DNA of 64,000 nt, taken from the NCBI RefSeq assembly GCF_001875655.1, contig NZ_MKEQ01000001.1:2356001-2420000 (forward strand), read 5' to 3'. Positions 45,047 to 55,345 of the stretch are shown here, piece by piece. The position numbers and the translations under genes were made by a program. The number at the start of each line of letters is the position of its first letter. Position 1 is the first letter of the stretch. Source of the stretch: Enterobacter hormaechei ATCC 49162 (GTDB taxonomy: Bacteria; Pseudomonadota; Gammaproteobacteria; Enterobacterales; Enterobacteriaceae). A model generated the notes under the pieces. It ran no database searches and was not told where the DNA came from. It was given only the letters and a program-made list of their open reading frames with translations.

Positions 45047-45121
45047 TGCGCAACCTCATACAATACGCGCGCATTTTGTCCTCCTACACTGAGCGCAAAG
45101 TGAATCAGGATGGATGGAAAA

Positions 45122-46087
45122 ATGATTAGCGGCGTGTTGTATGCCCTGCTTGCGGGTTTGATGTGGGGGCTGATTTTCGTTGGCCCACTGATTGTGCCGG
45201 AGTATCCGGCAATATTGCAGTCGACCGGGCGTTATCTGGCGCTGGGGCTGATCGCCGTGCCGCTGGCCTGGCTGGGGCGCGCGCGTCTGCGTCAGCTGGG
45301 TCGACAGGACTGGCTCACCGCGCTGGCGCTGACCATGATGGGTAATCTCATCTATTACGTTTGCCTGGCGAGCGCCATTCAGCGCACCGGTGCGCCGGTG
45401 TCGACCATGATTATCGGCACGCTGCCGGTGGTCATTCCGGTTTTCGCGAACCTGCTTTACAGCCAGCGTGACGGCAAACTGGCGTGGTCAAAAATGGTGC
45501 CCGCGCTGGCCTGCATCGCCGTAGGACTGGTGTGCGTGAATATTGCCGAGCTTCGCCACGGCCTGGAAGATTTCAGCTTATGGCGTTACGGTTCGGGGAT
45601 CGTTTTAGCCTTCATCTCGGTGGTGTGCTGGGCCTGGTATGCCCTGCGCAACGCACGCTGGCTGCGGGAAAACCCGGATAAACATCCGATGATGTGGGCG
45701 ACGGCGCAGGCGCTGGTCACACTCCCTGTCTCGTTGCTGGGCTATGTGGGCGCGTGTGTCTGGCTGGGTAGCCAGCAACCGGACTTTGCCCTGCCCTTTG
45801 GACCGCGCCCGTGGCTGTTCGTCGGGTTAATGGTCGCCATTGCCGTGCTCTGTTCGTGGGTTGGCGCGCTGTGCTGGAACATTGCCAGCCAGAAGCTGCC
45901 AACGGTGATCTTAGGGCCGCTGATTGTCTTTGAAACGCTGGCCGGGCTGCTCTATACCTTCCTGATGCGTCAGAGCATGCCGCCGCTGTTAACGGCCTGC
46001 GGGATCGCATTGCTGGTCGTTGGGGTGGTGATTGCGGTGAGAGGGAAGCCGGAAAAACCGAGGGTCATTCCGGCGTCGGAGATGTGA
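45122..46087 (+). CDS. ytfF: EamA/DMT transporter YtfF
   Basis: 321-residue inner-membrane protein with about ten helices in two EamA repeats, the same length as E. coli YtfF. Start at 45122 gives MISGVLYALLAGLMWGLIF; the upstream ATG at 45110 adds four residues and is less likely. A cysteine or amino-acid export role has been suggested for the family member. Downstream lies a REP/BIME element before the convergent chemoreceptor. Confidence 0.93.
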   Translation: MISGVLYALLAGLMWGLIFVGPLIVPEYPAILQSTGRYLALGLIAVPLAWLGRARLRQLGRQDWLTALALTMMGNLIYYVCLASAIQRTGAPVSTMIIGTLPVVIPVFANLLYSQRDGKLAWSKMVPALACIAVGLVCVNIAELRHGLEDFSLWRYGSGIVLAFISVVCWAWYALRNARWLRENPDKHPMMWATAQALVTLPVSLLGYVGACVWLGSQQPDFALPFGPRPWLFVGLMVAIAVLCSWVGALCWNIASQKLPTVILGPLIVFETLAGLLYTFLMRQSMPPLLTACGIALLVVGVVIAVRGKPEKPRVIPASEM

Positions 46088-46091
46088 GCAT

Positions 46092-46160
46092 TGCCCAGCG
46101 GCGCTGCGCTTGCAGGGCCTACAAAACCGCAGGCCCGGTAAGGCGTAGCCGCCACCGGGC
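46092..46160. repeat. BIME between ytfF and chemoreceptor gene
   Basis: Two REP arms in opposite orientation (GCCCAGCGGCGCTGCGCTTG... and ...GGCCCGGTAAGGCGTAGCCG then CCACCGGGC), each with the CCTAC/GTAGG-type flank. The first arm is degenerate. Confidence 0.85.
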
Positions 46161-46166
46161 AAGCCT

Positions 46167-47816
46167 TTAAAACGTTTCCCAGTTCGCTTCAGACGCCGCC
46201 GCTACGGGCTGCGCTTTAGGTACATGGGTCTTTACCGGCGCGGCTTTCACCGCCTGATTACGGGTAATTTTAAACACCGCTACCGCTTCGTTCAGGCGTG
46301 CAGCCTGATCTTCCAGCGCCGCCGCTGCCGCCGCAGACTCTTCCACCAGCGAGGCATTCTGCTGGGTGACGCGATCCATCTCCGCCACCGCCTGACCCAC
46401 CTGGTCGATACCGCGGCTCTGCTCGTCGGACGCAGACGCGATTTCACCCATGATATCGGTTACGCGCGTAACCGCATTAACGATCTCCGCCATCGTCGCG
46501 CCCGCTTCATTTACCAGCTGAGAACCCGCGTTAACGCGCTCGCCGGAATCATCGATCAGCGCTTTGATCTCTTTCGCCGCCTGCGCGCTGCGCTGGGCAA
46601 GGGTACGCACCTCGCCCGCCACAACCGCGAAGCCACGGCCCTGCTCGCCCGCACGCGCCGCTTCCACCGCCGCGTTCAGCGCCAGAATGTTGGTCTGGAA
46701 GGCAATGCCGTCGATCACGTTGGTAATTTGTGCGATTTTGCTGGAACTGGTGGCAATCTCGTCCATGGTGCGCACCACGCCCTCGACCACGTTTCCACCC
46801 TTCTTCGCGGTAGAGGAAGCGTCCAGCGCCAGACGGGAAGCCTGACGCGCGTTATCGGCGTTTTGCTTCACGGTGGCGGTTAGCTGTTCCATGCTGGCTG
46901 CCGTCTCTTCCAGAGACGCGGCCTGCTGCTCGGTGCGGGAAGAGAGATCGTTGCTGCCCGCCGAGATTTCACCCGCGCCGGTGTAGATGGTGTCTGCGCC
47001 TTCACGCACCACGCCCACCGTGTTAGCCAGCGCGGTCTGCATCTCGTGAACGTTGCGCGCCAGAATTGCCATTTCATTTTTGCCCTCAGCCTGAATCGGC
47101 TGGGTTAAATCCCCTGCGGCAATGGCGCGGATATGGTTGATCACCTCTTCCAGCGGCAGCAGCAGCACGCGACGCATCGCAATCCAGCTGGAAATTATTA
47201 CCGCGATCACCAGCAGCATCACCGTAGAGAGGATCCACAGAATGCGTTTGTAGTCGCTTTCATTGTCCTGGATACCTTTGGCGGTCAGCGCGGCCTGCGC
47301 CTCACGCCACTCGCGATAAACCTTTTGCATCGCCGTCTGTTTCTGTTCGGCATTTTGTTTGAACATCTCTTCCAGATTGCCCTGACCCAGCAGAACGTTC
47401 ATTTGCGTCAACGTGGCGGAGTAGATGCGGTATTGCTCTTCCAGACGATCGGCCAGGTGCTCGTCCATACCCGGCGTTTCCGGCAGCGCGTAGTATTTAT
47501 CGTAATGGGTCTGGGCATCGGCCAGCAGGTTTTTCGCGGTATTGACCAGCTCGTTCAACTGCCCTCCGTTTATCTGCGACGCCATGCTGCTTTGCAGGCG
47601 CAGCATGCCGCGGTTGAGGGTGACGCGCGCCTGATTCAGGCTGATCCAGGCGTCGGTGAACTCCGCCACGTTCTGGCTGGAAAGCTGCGAAACGGTGAAG
47701 TTCTCTTTATCGTTATTGAGCGCATTAATGAAAATGCCGGCGGAGATCAGTTGCATGATGCCGAGCACAAGCAGCACCGAAATCAAAAGAGTAATGACTT
47801 TTATACGTTTAAACAT
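46167..47816 (-). CDS. Methyl-accepting chemotaxis protein, Tsr-like, with NWETF pentapeptide
   Basis: 549-residue chemoreceptor. The N-terminus MFKRIKVITLLISVLLVLGI begins TM1. A Tar/Tsr-type periplasmic four-helix bundle follows (about 35-190), then TM2, HAMP, the signalling domain and the terminal pentapeptide NWETF, which docks CheR and CheB. The ligand-helix segment ARVTLNRGMLRLQ keeps the Arg, Asn, Arg, Arg spacing that binds amino acids in Tsr. An amino-acid attractant is therefore plausible. It is inserted between ytfF and ytfE and is distinct in sequence from classical Tsr in the sensor domain. Confidence 0.93.
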   Translation of the reverse strand: MFKRIKVITLLISVLLVLGIMQLISAGIFINALNNDKENFTVSQLSSQNVAEFTDAWISLNQARVTLNRGMLRLQSSMASQINGGQLNELVNTAKNLLADAQTHYDKYYALPETPGMDEHLADRLEEQYRIYSATLTQMNVLLGQGNLEEMFKQNAEQKQTAMQKVYREWREAQAALTAKGIQDNESDYKRILWILSTVMLLVIAVIISSWIAMRRVLLLPLEEVINHIRAIAAGDLTQPIQAEGKNEMAILARNVHEMQTALANTVGVVREGADTIYTGAGEISAGSNDLSSRTEQQAASLEETAASMEQLTATVKQNADNARQASRLALDASSTAKKGGNVVEGVVRTMDEIATSSSKIAQITNVIDGIAFQTNILALNAAVEAARAGEQGRGFAVVAGEVRTLAQRSAQAAKEIKALIDDSGERVNAGSQLVNEAGATMAEIVNAVTRVTDIMGEIASASDEQSRGIDQVGQAVAEMDRVTQQNASLVEESAAAAAALEDQAARLNEAVAVFKITRNQAVKAAPVKTHVPKAQPVAAASEANWETF

Positions 47817-47856
47817 GCGTTGCCTTTTTTATATACAGGTATTGTCTGACCTGTAT

Positions 47857-47883
47857 CTATCGGCACGCCCGGCAGGTTGTTTA
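47857..47883 (-). promoter_or_regulatory. FliA (sigma28) promoter of the Tsr-like receptor
   Basis: On the minus strand TAAA (47883-47880), then 15 bases, then GCCGATAG (47864-47857). This matches TAAA-N15-GCCGATAA at 11 of 12 positions, about 40 bases before the start codon. Confidence 0.88.
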
Positions 47884-48012
47884 CTGTTTCTCCACCTTTA
47901 AAAACTTTCGAAAGCCCTTTTCTGTATTCAATCAGCAAGTTAAACGTAGACTTTTTTTGTGATCGCCTTCTCATTTTCACCCTTGCCTCTAAAGGGTTAT
48001 AGTATCCGCTTA

Positions 48013-48035
48013 AAGATGCATTTAAAATGCATCTT
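48013..48035 (+). promoter_or_regulatory. NsrR operator upstream of ytfE
   Basis: AAGATGCATTT and AAATGCATCTT form an exact 11-1-11 palindrome, the geometry and sequence of the NsrR binding motif. It lies 26 bases before the ytfE start. NsrR is the nitric-oxide-sensing repressor of ytfE in E. coli, so NO-induced derepression is expected. Confidence 0.92.
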
Positions 48036-48061
48036 ATATTCCTGATGATGAGGTAACTGCT

Positions 48062-48724
48062 ATGGCCTTCCGCGACCAACCCTTAGGCGAGCTGGCGCTC
48101 TCCATCCCTCGCGCTTCTGCGCTGTTCCGTAAATACGATATGGATTACTGCTGCGGCGGTAAGCAAACGCTGGCGCGCGCTGCGTCGCGAAAAGAGTTGA
48201 ATGTAGAGGTTATCGAAGCAGAACTGGCTCAGCTGGCTGAACAGCCTGTCGATAAAGACTGGCGCACCGCGCCGCTGACTGAAATCATCGACCACATCAT
48301 CGTGCGTTACCACGACCGTCACCGCGAACAGCTACCGGAGCTGATTTTGCAGGCGACCAAAGTGGAACGCGTTCACGCCGATAAACCTTCCGTACCGCGC
48401 GGTCTGGCGAAATACCTGACCATGCTGCACGAAGAACTTTCCAGCCACATGATGAAAGAGGAGCAGATCCTCTTCCCGATGATCAAGCAGGGCATGGGCA
48501 GCCAGGCCATGGGGCCTATCAGCGTGATGGAAAGCGAACATGATGACGCTGGCGAACTGCTGGAAGTGATCAAACACACCACCAACAACGTCACACCGCC
48601 GCCAGAGGCGTGCACCACCTGGAAAGCCATGTACAACGGCATCAACGAGATGATCGACGATCTGATGGAACACATCAGCCTTGAGAATAACGTTCTGTTC
48701 CCGCGCGCATTGGCTGATAAATAA
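48062..48724 (+). CDS. ytfE: Di-iron repair protein YtfE (RIC)
   Basis: 220-residue haemerythrin-like di-iron protein that repairs iron-sulfur clusters damaged by nitric oxide or peroxide. The N-terminal ScdA-like domain has [10 protein letters not shown]. The C-terminal helical bundle supplies His/Glu ligands in [38 protein letters not shown] and [12 protein letters not shown]. Same length as E. coli YtfE. A perfect NsrR site precedes it. Confidence 0.97.
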   Translation: MAFRDQPLGELALSIPRASALFRKYDMDYCCGGKQTLARAASRKELNVEVIEAELAQLAEQPVDKDWRTAPLTEIIDHIIVRYHDRHREQLPELILQATKVERVHADKPSVPRGLAKYLTMLHEELSSHMMKEEQILFPMIKQGMGSQAMGPISVMESEHDDAGELLEVIKHTTNNVTPPPEACTTWKAMYNGINEMIDDLMEHISLENNVLFPRALADK

Positions 48725-48728
48725 AAAA

Positions 48729-48803
48729 GCCCGGTGGCGCTAGCGCTTACCGGGCCTACAAGGTCCTCGAACGTAGGCCGGGTAAGCGTCATCGCCACCC
48801 GGC
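48729..48803. repeat. BIME between ytfE and cycA
   Basis: gcccggtggcgctagcgctt and its flank face an inverted REP (gtaggccgggtaagcgtcat then cgccacccggc). The pair lies between the convergent ytfE and cycA genes and may serve as a shared transcription end. Confidence 0.9.
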
Positions 48804-48810
48804 AACATGC

Positions 48811-50220
48811 TTAACGCATGCCTGCCATACGTTTCTTACCGATAAACATCCAGCCCAGCCCCAGCGCGATAAACCACAGCGGGGTGACAATCAGCGCCTG
48901 TCGGGTATCGTCTTCCAGCGTCAGGAGCACCAGCACGAAGACGAAGAACGCCATGCACACCCAGCACATCAGCTTGCCCAGCGGCATCTTGTAGATCGAC
49001 TTCTCATGCAGGTGTGGACGCTGTTTGCGGTACACCAGGTATGAGCACAGGATGATGGTCCAGACGAACATGAACAGGATCGCCGACACCGTGGTGATCA
49101 TGGTGAATGCGCCGATGACGCTCGGGTTGACGTAAAGCATCACCACGCCGCCCAGCAGGCAGATGCAGGAGAAGGTCAGCCCTTTCGCTGGTACAGCGCG
49201 TTTAGACAGTTTGGCAAACGCGCTCGGGGCAACGCCCTCCTGCGCCAGACCGAACAGCATACGGCTGGTTGAGAACACGCCGCTGTTCGCGGAAGAGGCC
49301 GCAGAGGTCAGCACCACGAAGTTAATCAGGCTCGCCGCCGCAGGCAGCCCCACCAGTACGAACAGCTCAACGAACGGACTCTTAGTTGGCACCACCGAAC
49401 TCCACGGCGTCACGGACATGATGATAATCAGCGCAAAGACGTAGAACATGATGATACGCAGCGGAATGGAGTTGATGGCGCGCGGCAGGGATTTCTCCGG
49501 ATCTTTGGTTTCCGCCGCCGTGGTGCCCACCAGCTCAATCCCCACAAATGCAAACACCGCAATCTGGAAACCGGCAAAGAAACCGCTGATACCTTTCGGG
49601 AACCAGCCGCCGTCATTCCACAGATGGGCAAACGAAGCCTGAACACCGGTCGGCGACTGGAAGTGCGTCAGCACCATCACCAGCCCGACGACAATCAGTG
49701 CGACGATGGCGACGATTTTGATCATGGCGAACCAGAACTCCATCTCACCGAACATTTTAACGGTGGCGAGGTTAAGGCTCAGCAGCAGAACAATCACCGC
49801 CAGCGAGGCCACCCAGTCCGACAGACCGGGGAACCAGAATTGAGCGTAGGCCGTAATAGCGACAACATCCGCCATGCCGGTAACCACCCAGCAGAACCAG
49901 TAGGTCCAGCCGGTAAAATAGCCCGCCCACGGACCGAGCAGGTCTGACGCGAAGTCACTGAAGGATTTGTATTCGAGATTCGAGAGCAGCAATTCACCCA
50001 TTGCTCGCATCACGAAAAAGAGCATAAAACCGATGATCATGTAAACGAAGATGATCGACGGGCCGGCAAGACTGATGGTTTTGCCCGATCCCATAAACAG
50101 CCCGGTGCCGATGGCTCCCCCAATGGCAATAAGCTGTATATGACGGTTTGTGAGATTACGCCGTAGCGACTGTTCAGACGTCGCCTCTTCTGCGGCGGCG
50201 ACTTTGACCTGATCTACCAT
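48811..50220 (-). CDS. cycA: D-serine/D-alanine/glycine permease CycA
   Basis: 469-residue APC-family proton symporter with twelve helices. The N-terminal NRHIQLIAIGGAIGTGLFMG is the family signature. It closely matches E. coli CycA, which imports glycine, D-alanine, D-serine and D-cycloserine. In E. coli the mRNA is repressed by the sRNA GcvB; no attempt was made to map the pairing site here. Confidence 0.97.
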   Translation of the reverse strand: MVDQVKVAAAEEATSEQSLRRNLTNRHIQLIAIGGAIGTGLFMGSGKTISLAGPSIIFVYMIIGFMLFFVMRAMGELLLSNLEYKSFSDFASDLLGPWAGYFTGWTYWFCWVVTGMADVVAITAYAQFWFPGLSDWVASLAVIVLLLSLNLATVKMFGEMEFWFAMIKIVAIVALIVVGLVMVLTHFQSPTGVQASFAHLWNDGGWFPKGISGFFAGFQIAVFAFVGIELVGTTAAETKDPEKSLPRAINSIPLRIIMFYVFALIIIMSVTPWSSVVPTKSPFVELFVLVGLPAAASLINFVVLTSAASSANSGVFSTSRMLFGLAQEGVAPSAFAKLSKRAVPAKGLTFSCICLLGGVVMLYVNPSVIGAFTMITTVSAILFMFVWTIILCSYLVYRKQRPHLHEKSIYKMPLGKLMCWVCMAFFVFVLVLLTLEDDTRQALIVTPLWFIALGLGWMFIGKKRMAGMR

Positions 50221-50535
50221 GTTATATTTTCCTGTTTATGCCTGTCTGTGTTGTTAAGGCTCTTCTGGCCTTTAAATACGCCAAATAAATGACGGACCCT
50301 GTGTAAGGGCATATCGATAGTAGGTAAGAATCGGCGGGATGAATACTATGATTTGAATATTATGTTAATAATATGTTGAAAGTGAGTGTCATATCACTCA
50401 TACAGCGCGAAACAGCTCACAAAAATACACGTAACAGTTTCGTTTGCAATACAAAATGTTGATTCCGTCGTAACTCTAGGTTTTATCACTCTTTTCCTCT
50501 CCCCGGACCGGAGAGAGGAAAATAAGAAATTCCGA
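50221..50535. promoter_or_regulatory. cycA promoter region and fklB downstream region
   Basis: 315 bases without a gene. The cycA-proximal part is AT-rich and holds its promoter and leader. Near fklB an inverted repeat (TTTTCCTCTC at about 50492 against GAGAGGAAAA at about 50513) forms a strong stem but lacks a T-run on either strand. It is therefore a palindrome fragment more than a proven terminator. Confidence 0.45.
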
Positions 50536-51156
50536 TTACAGGATTTCCAGCAGCTCGACTTCAAACACCAGGGTGCTGAATGGCGGAATGGACGCACCAG
50601 CGCCACGCTCGCCGTAAGCCAGGTTATGCGGGATAGTCAGTTCCCATTTGGAACCTACTGGCATCAGGGTCAGGGCTTCGATCCAACCCGCGATAACGCC
50701 GTTGACCGGGAATTCAGCCGGTTCGCCACGCGCAACGGAGCTGTCGAACACAGTACCGTCGATCAGCTTACCGGTGTAGTGCACGCGAACGTGGTCGGTA
50801 CGCGCCGGGATTGCGCCATCACCCTGATTGATTACGCGGAACTGCAAGCCGGACTCGGTGCTGTTCACGCCTTCACGCTCACGGTTCTCTTCCAGATATT
50901 TCACGCCTTCTGCCGCCATCTCTTCGAAACGCGCGCGACGTACTGCGTCAGCACGTTCATGGATTTCACGCAGCGCACGGTGCACAACGTCAACCGGCAC
51001 AGCAGGCTGCTTGCCTTCCAGCGCATCAGCGATACCCGCCACCAGCGCTTCCGGTAACAGACCTTCCAGGCCGGATTCGCTCAGTTGCTGTCCTACCTGC
51101 AAGCCGATGCCGTAGCTTGCCTGCGCTTCGATAGTGTCAAAAGTCGGGGTGGTCAT
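50536..51156 (-). CDS. fklB: FKBP-type peptidyl-prolyl isomerase FklB (FKBP22)
   Basis: 206-residue rotamase. An N-terminal helical dimerisation domain (about 1-90) precedes a C-terminal FKBP domain with [18 protein letters not shown] and [24 protein letters not shown]. The start at 51156 ([16 protein letters not shown]) matches E. coli; the longer frame to 51324 runs through the ytfB promoter region. Cytoplasmic protein-folding helper; divergent from ytfB. Confidence 0.96.
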   Translation of the reverse strand: MTTPTFDTIEAQASYGIGLQVGQQLSESGLEGLLPEALVAGIADALEGKQPAVPVDVVHRALREIHERADAVRRARFEEMAAEGVKYLEENREREGVNSTESGLQFRVINQGDGAIPARTDHVRVHYTGKLIDGTVFDSSVARGEPAEFPVNGVIAGWIEALTLMPVGSKWELTIPHNLAYGERGAGASIPPFSTLVFEVELLEIL

Positions 51157-51387
51157 GGGGTTTCCTTCCATCACATTTAAAGTAGCGGGCAGCATATCAG
51201 CCATGCCCTTATGGGTAAAACTTTGTCTGAAGTAAAGGTGACAAACTGCGACGAAACGGAAACAATAGTAGCCGTCAGGATTTTCCCAAATATATGTCAC
51301 GAAAGCTGGCTTTGTTACGCCCATCAGGCAGTTAGCAAACTACACTTCTCAGGACAGGATAAAAAGACGCGGAGCAGGAGGAGAGCC

Positions 51388-52026
51388 ATGCCCGGGCGAT
51401 TTGAACTGAAACCTACCCTGGCGAAAATCTGGCATGCGCCGGATAACTTTCGCATCATGGACCCGCTGCCGCCTTTGCACCGCAGAGGCATTATCATCGG
51501 CGCGCTGCTGATCGTCATCGGCTTCCTGCTTCCTTCCGGCAGTGACAACGTTGATACCGCGCCGGTCAGCCGGAATGCTGAGCTGGATATCCAGTCGCAA
51601 AGCCAGCCGCAGCCTGATTCACAGCCGATGCAGACGCAGCTGGTCACGCCATCTAACGATCCGGGCCAGGTTGCGCCGGTTGAACCTGAACCCGTTCAGG
51701 AAGATCAGGAGCAGGCCGCCGCCCCTTCAGCGCCACAGGCGCAACAGCCCACCGGCATTGAGCAGCAGTGGCGTTCGTATCGCGTAGAGCCAGGGAAAAC
51801 CCTTGCCCAACTGTTCCGCGATCACAATCTGCCCGCCACGGATGTGTATGCCATGGCGCAGGTCGAAGGGGCAGGCAAACCGCTGAGCAATCTGCAAAAT
51901 GGTCAGATGGTGCAAATCCGCCAGAATGCCAGCGGCGTGGTAACCGGGCTGACGATTGACACGGGGAATGGCCAGCAGGTGCTGTTTACCCGTCAGCCGG
52001 ACGGCAGTTTTATCAGAGCACGTTAA
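51388..52026 (+). CDS. ytfB: OapA-domain cell-division-associated protein YtfB
   Basis: 212-residue single-pass inner-membrane protein. The cytoplasmic N-terminus MPGRFELKPTLAKIWHAPDN is followed by a helix (GIIIGALLIVIGFLLP, about 34-50). Then comes a Gln/Pro-rich linker and a C-terminal OapA/LysM-like domain (SYRVEPGKTLAQLFRDHNLP). E. coli YtfB affects division and adhesion and localises to the septum. ATG 51388 has GGAG sites upstream. Confidence 0.93.
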   Translation: MPGRFELKPTLAKIWHAPDNFRIMDPLPPLHRRGIIIGALLIVIGFLLPSGSDNVDTAPVSRNAELDIQSQSQPQPDSQPMQTQLVTPSNDPGQVAPVEPEPVQEDQEQAAAPSAPQAQQPTGIEQQWRSYRVEPGKTLAQLFRDHNLPATDVYAMAQVEGAGKPLSNLQNGQMVQIRQNASGVVTGLTIDTGNGQQVLFTRQPDGSFIRAR

Positions 52027-52031
52027 GGGCC

Positions 52032-52062
52032 CAGGCCGGGTAAGGCGAAGCCGCCACCCGGC
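52032..52062. repeat. Single REP element between ytfB and DMT transporter
   Basis: caggccgggtaaggcgaagc followed by cgccacccggc, a complete REP palindrome between convergent genes. Confidence 0.85.
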
Positions 52063-52072
52063 ACTGTTGTTC

Positions 52073-53002
52073 TCAGGCACGCCGCTTATTCACCCACCAG
52101 ATCCCCGAGCAGACCAGCACCAGCGCAATCGCGTATTTGATGTCCAGAATGTTTTCGCCGAGGAAGATGGCGGAAAGCACCGTCCCTGCTACAGGAATGA
52201 CAAAGTTGAACGGGGCAATCATACTCACGCGGTTCACTTTCAGCAGCGCGCTCCACAGGGCGAACGCCACGGATGAGAGCAGCGTAAGATACCCCAGCAC
52301 GGCGACGGCCTTCATGCTGTGCACTTCCAGCGTCCCGCCCGTGGCATAGCCGCCCGCCAACAGTACCGCCCCGCCTATCCCCAGTTGCCAGCCCGTCATC
52401 ACCGTCGGGTCCACGGTCTGGGAAATGCGTTTCCCGTAAAGCGTGGCGGCAGAGAGAACAAAGGCTGCCAGCACCACAAATCCGTCTCCTTGCCAGACAA
52501 ACTGGAAATCACTTAATCCGCTGTGGAAGTTCACCAGCATCACCCCGGCAAAGCCGAGAACACAACCCAGCGTTTTGTTATAGCTGAGCTTGTCATTATG
52601 GTAGATAAAGTGCGCCAGCAGCACGCTGAAGAAGGTGCCGGTGGCATTCATGATGGAGCCGTTCACCCCGGTCGTGTAGGCCAGGCCGATATAAAAGAAG
52701 GTGTACTGGATGGTGGTCTGGGTCAGCCCGAGGATCGTGAGCTGGCCATACTGCGTTGGCGTGAGCCTGCCAATCGGTTTTCGTTGGGCAAGGGCAAAAA
52801 GCAGCAGCAACGCACCGGCAAACAGAAAACGGTATCCGGCAAAAACGACTTTGGAGGGGATATCGTCGGTCGCGATCTGAAAGAGTTCGTAGCCACTTTT
52901 AATGGCCGGGTATGAGCTTCCCCAAAGCAGACAGCAGAGCGTGGCGCAGGCATAGGCCACATGTCGACGGGCAAAGACGGGCGTGGGCAGAGCGGTATCC
53001 AT
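52073..53002 (-). CDS. DMT/EamA-family transporter
   Basis: 309-residue inner-membrane protein with about ten helices and two EamA domains: GSSYPAIKSGYELF in the first, and a second domain ending in IWWVNKRRA. Start set at 53002 (MDTALPTPVFARRHVAY), with GAGAG upstream, over the ATG at 53014, which has no site. Substrates of such carriers (amino acids, metabolites, drugs) cannot be told from sequence. It is accessory relative to E. coli, placed between ytfB and the ribosomal operon. Confidence 0.85.
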   Translation of the reverse strand: MDTALPTPVFARRHVAYACATLCCLLWGSSYPAIKSGYELFQIATDDIPSKVVFAGYRFLFAGALLLLFALAQRKPIGRLTPTQYGQLTILGLTQTTIQYTFFYIGLAYTTGVNGSIMNATGTFFSVLLAHFIYHNDKLSYNKTLGCVLGFAGVMLVNFHSGLSDFQFVWQGDGFVVLAAFVLSAATLYGKRISQTVDPTVMTGWQLGIGGAVLLAGGYATGGTLEVHSMKAVAVLGYLTLLSSVAFALWSALLKVNRVSMIAPFNFVIPVAGTVLSAIFLGENILDIKYAIALVLVCSGIWWVNKRRA

Positions 53003-53100
53003 GACGACTCTCATAAATAAAATTGCGTTTCAATTTATTATCAGAGAATGCGTGAGGAATAGCGACCTTACAAGCACAAAAGATGATGCAGGGTCACGCT

Positions 53101-53130
53101 AAAAAGCAAAACGCCGGCACAAGGCCGGCG
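53101..53130 (-). terminator. Terminator of the rpsF-priB-rpsR-rplI operon
   Basis: CGCCGGC...GCCGGCG stem (53112-53130) followed on the minus strand by TTTTGCTTTTT, about 25 bases after the rplI stop. Confidence 0.92.
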
Positions 53131-53154
53131 CTTCGACGTGAGCAGAGTAAAAAA

Positions 53155-53616
<462 letters not shown>

Positions 53617-53645
53617 TTAAAGTCGTATTAATGGACCGTGCCCGA

Positions 53646-54192
<547 letters not shown>

Positions 54193-54198
54193 CAGAAA

Positions 54199-54612
<414 letters not shown>

Positions 54613-54633
54613 TTATTCAGCCTCCTGTCTGGG

Positions 54634-54679
54634 TCAGCCGAGGCCCGGGGAGGCAAGGAACGTGTTAAAGGTCGGCTGA
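54634..54679 (-). ncRNA. rpsF leader stem-loop, candidate S6:S18 autoregulatory element
   Basis: On the transcript UCAGCCGA (from 54679) pairs perfectly with UCGGCUGA (to 54634), closing a loop that contains UUGCCUCCCCGGGCC. It lies between the promoter and the rpsF start. Leaders of this kind bind the S6:S18 complex and repress the operon in several bacteria. The match in position and CCG-containing closing region is suggestive, but a covariance model was not run. Confidence 0.65.
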
Positions 54680-54693
54680 AAAATTGACGCGTC

Positions 54694-54722
54694 ATAATAC
54701 TTGCGCGCCCCCGGAAACTCAA
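54694..54722 (-). promoter_or_regulatory. Sigma70 promoter of the rpsF operon
   Basis: On the minus strand TTGAGT (54722-54717), exactly 17 bases, then TATTAT (54699-54694). This is followed within about 15 bases by the leader stem-loop. The remainder of the 54595-54936 gap toward yjfY holds no gene. Confidence 0.75.
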
Positions 54723-54936
54723 GCCGATCGCACAAATAATTCGCACAAAGGGTAAAGCTGTTCTAAGTGGGTGATTTAAAATCGCTCGTATCTGAAGCGC
54801 TGTTTTTTTGAACAACACCATCAGAAATGGTCATCCATCGCAATCAGAGTAGCGATTACACTTTAATCAGAACCCCGAGAAACAGAGAAGGAGAGCATTA
54901 CCCCGTATCACAGCACGCAGTCGTGGAGCGCAAATC

Positions 54937-55212
54937 ATGAAAAGAATCGCAACCGCCATTTTGGCTGCGCTTTTGCTCAGTGCAAACGCGATGGCAGCCA
55001 TCAAGATAGACAGCCGACAGGCCAGAAACATGGATGATGTGCAGAGCTTAGGCGTTATTTACATCAATCATAACTTCGCCACTGAAAGTGAAGCAGATCA
55101 GGCGCTTAATGAAGAAACCGATGCACAGGGCGCGAAATATTATCACGTCATACTGACACGCGAGCCCGGGAGCAATGGCAATATGCACGCCAGTGCAGAT
55201 ATTTACCAGTAA
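54937..55212 (+). CDS. yjfY: DUF1471 (YhcN/BhsA-like) periplasmic protein YjfY
   Basis: 91-residue exported protein: signal peptide to ANAMA-AIKIDSRQ, then the DUF1471 domain typical of small enterobacterial stress and biofilm proteins. The mature sequence RNMDDVQSLGVIYINHNF is nearly identical to E. coli YjfY. Function unknown. Two more DUF1471-type genes (bsmA, yjfN) occur in this window. Confidence 0.93.
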   Translation: MKRIATAILAALLLSANAMAAIKIDSRQARNMDDVQSLGVIYINHNFATESEADQALNEETDAQGAKYYHVILTREPGSNGNMHASADIYQ

Positions 55213-55265
55213 CGCTTATCGCCAGCACCAGGAAAGCCAAATAAAATCAAATTAATATATAACTC

Positions 55266-55289
55266 GCCCCCTGCCCGGGGGCTTTTTTA
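55266..55289 (+). terminator. Terminator of yjfY
   Basis: GCCCCC-tgccc-GGGGGC stem followed by TTTTTT, 54 bases after the yjfY stop. Confidence 0.9.
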
Positions 55290-55345
55290 TGAATGGCTCC
55301 GGAATACCACCGGTTACAACTGTTTCGGTATTCCAGAGCACTTAT

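Noticed and set aside
50492..50522. Strong hairpin after fklB as an intrinsic terminator
   Set aside because: No T-run follows on the minus strand that carries fklB; it looks like a fragment of the dispersed palindrome family.
50386..51057. 223-codon plus-strand open frame overlapping fklB
   Set aside because: Most of it is the complement of fklB, the start region is non-coding leader, and no recognisable domain is seen.
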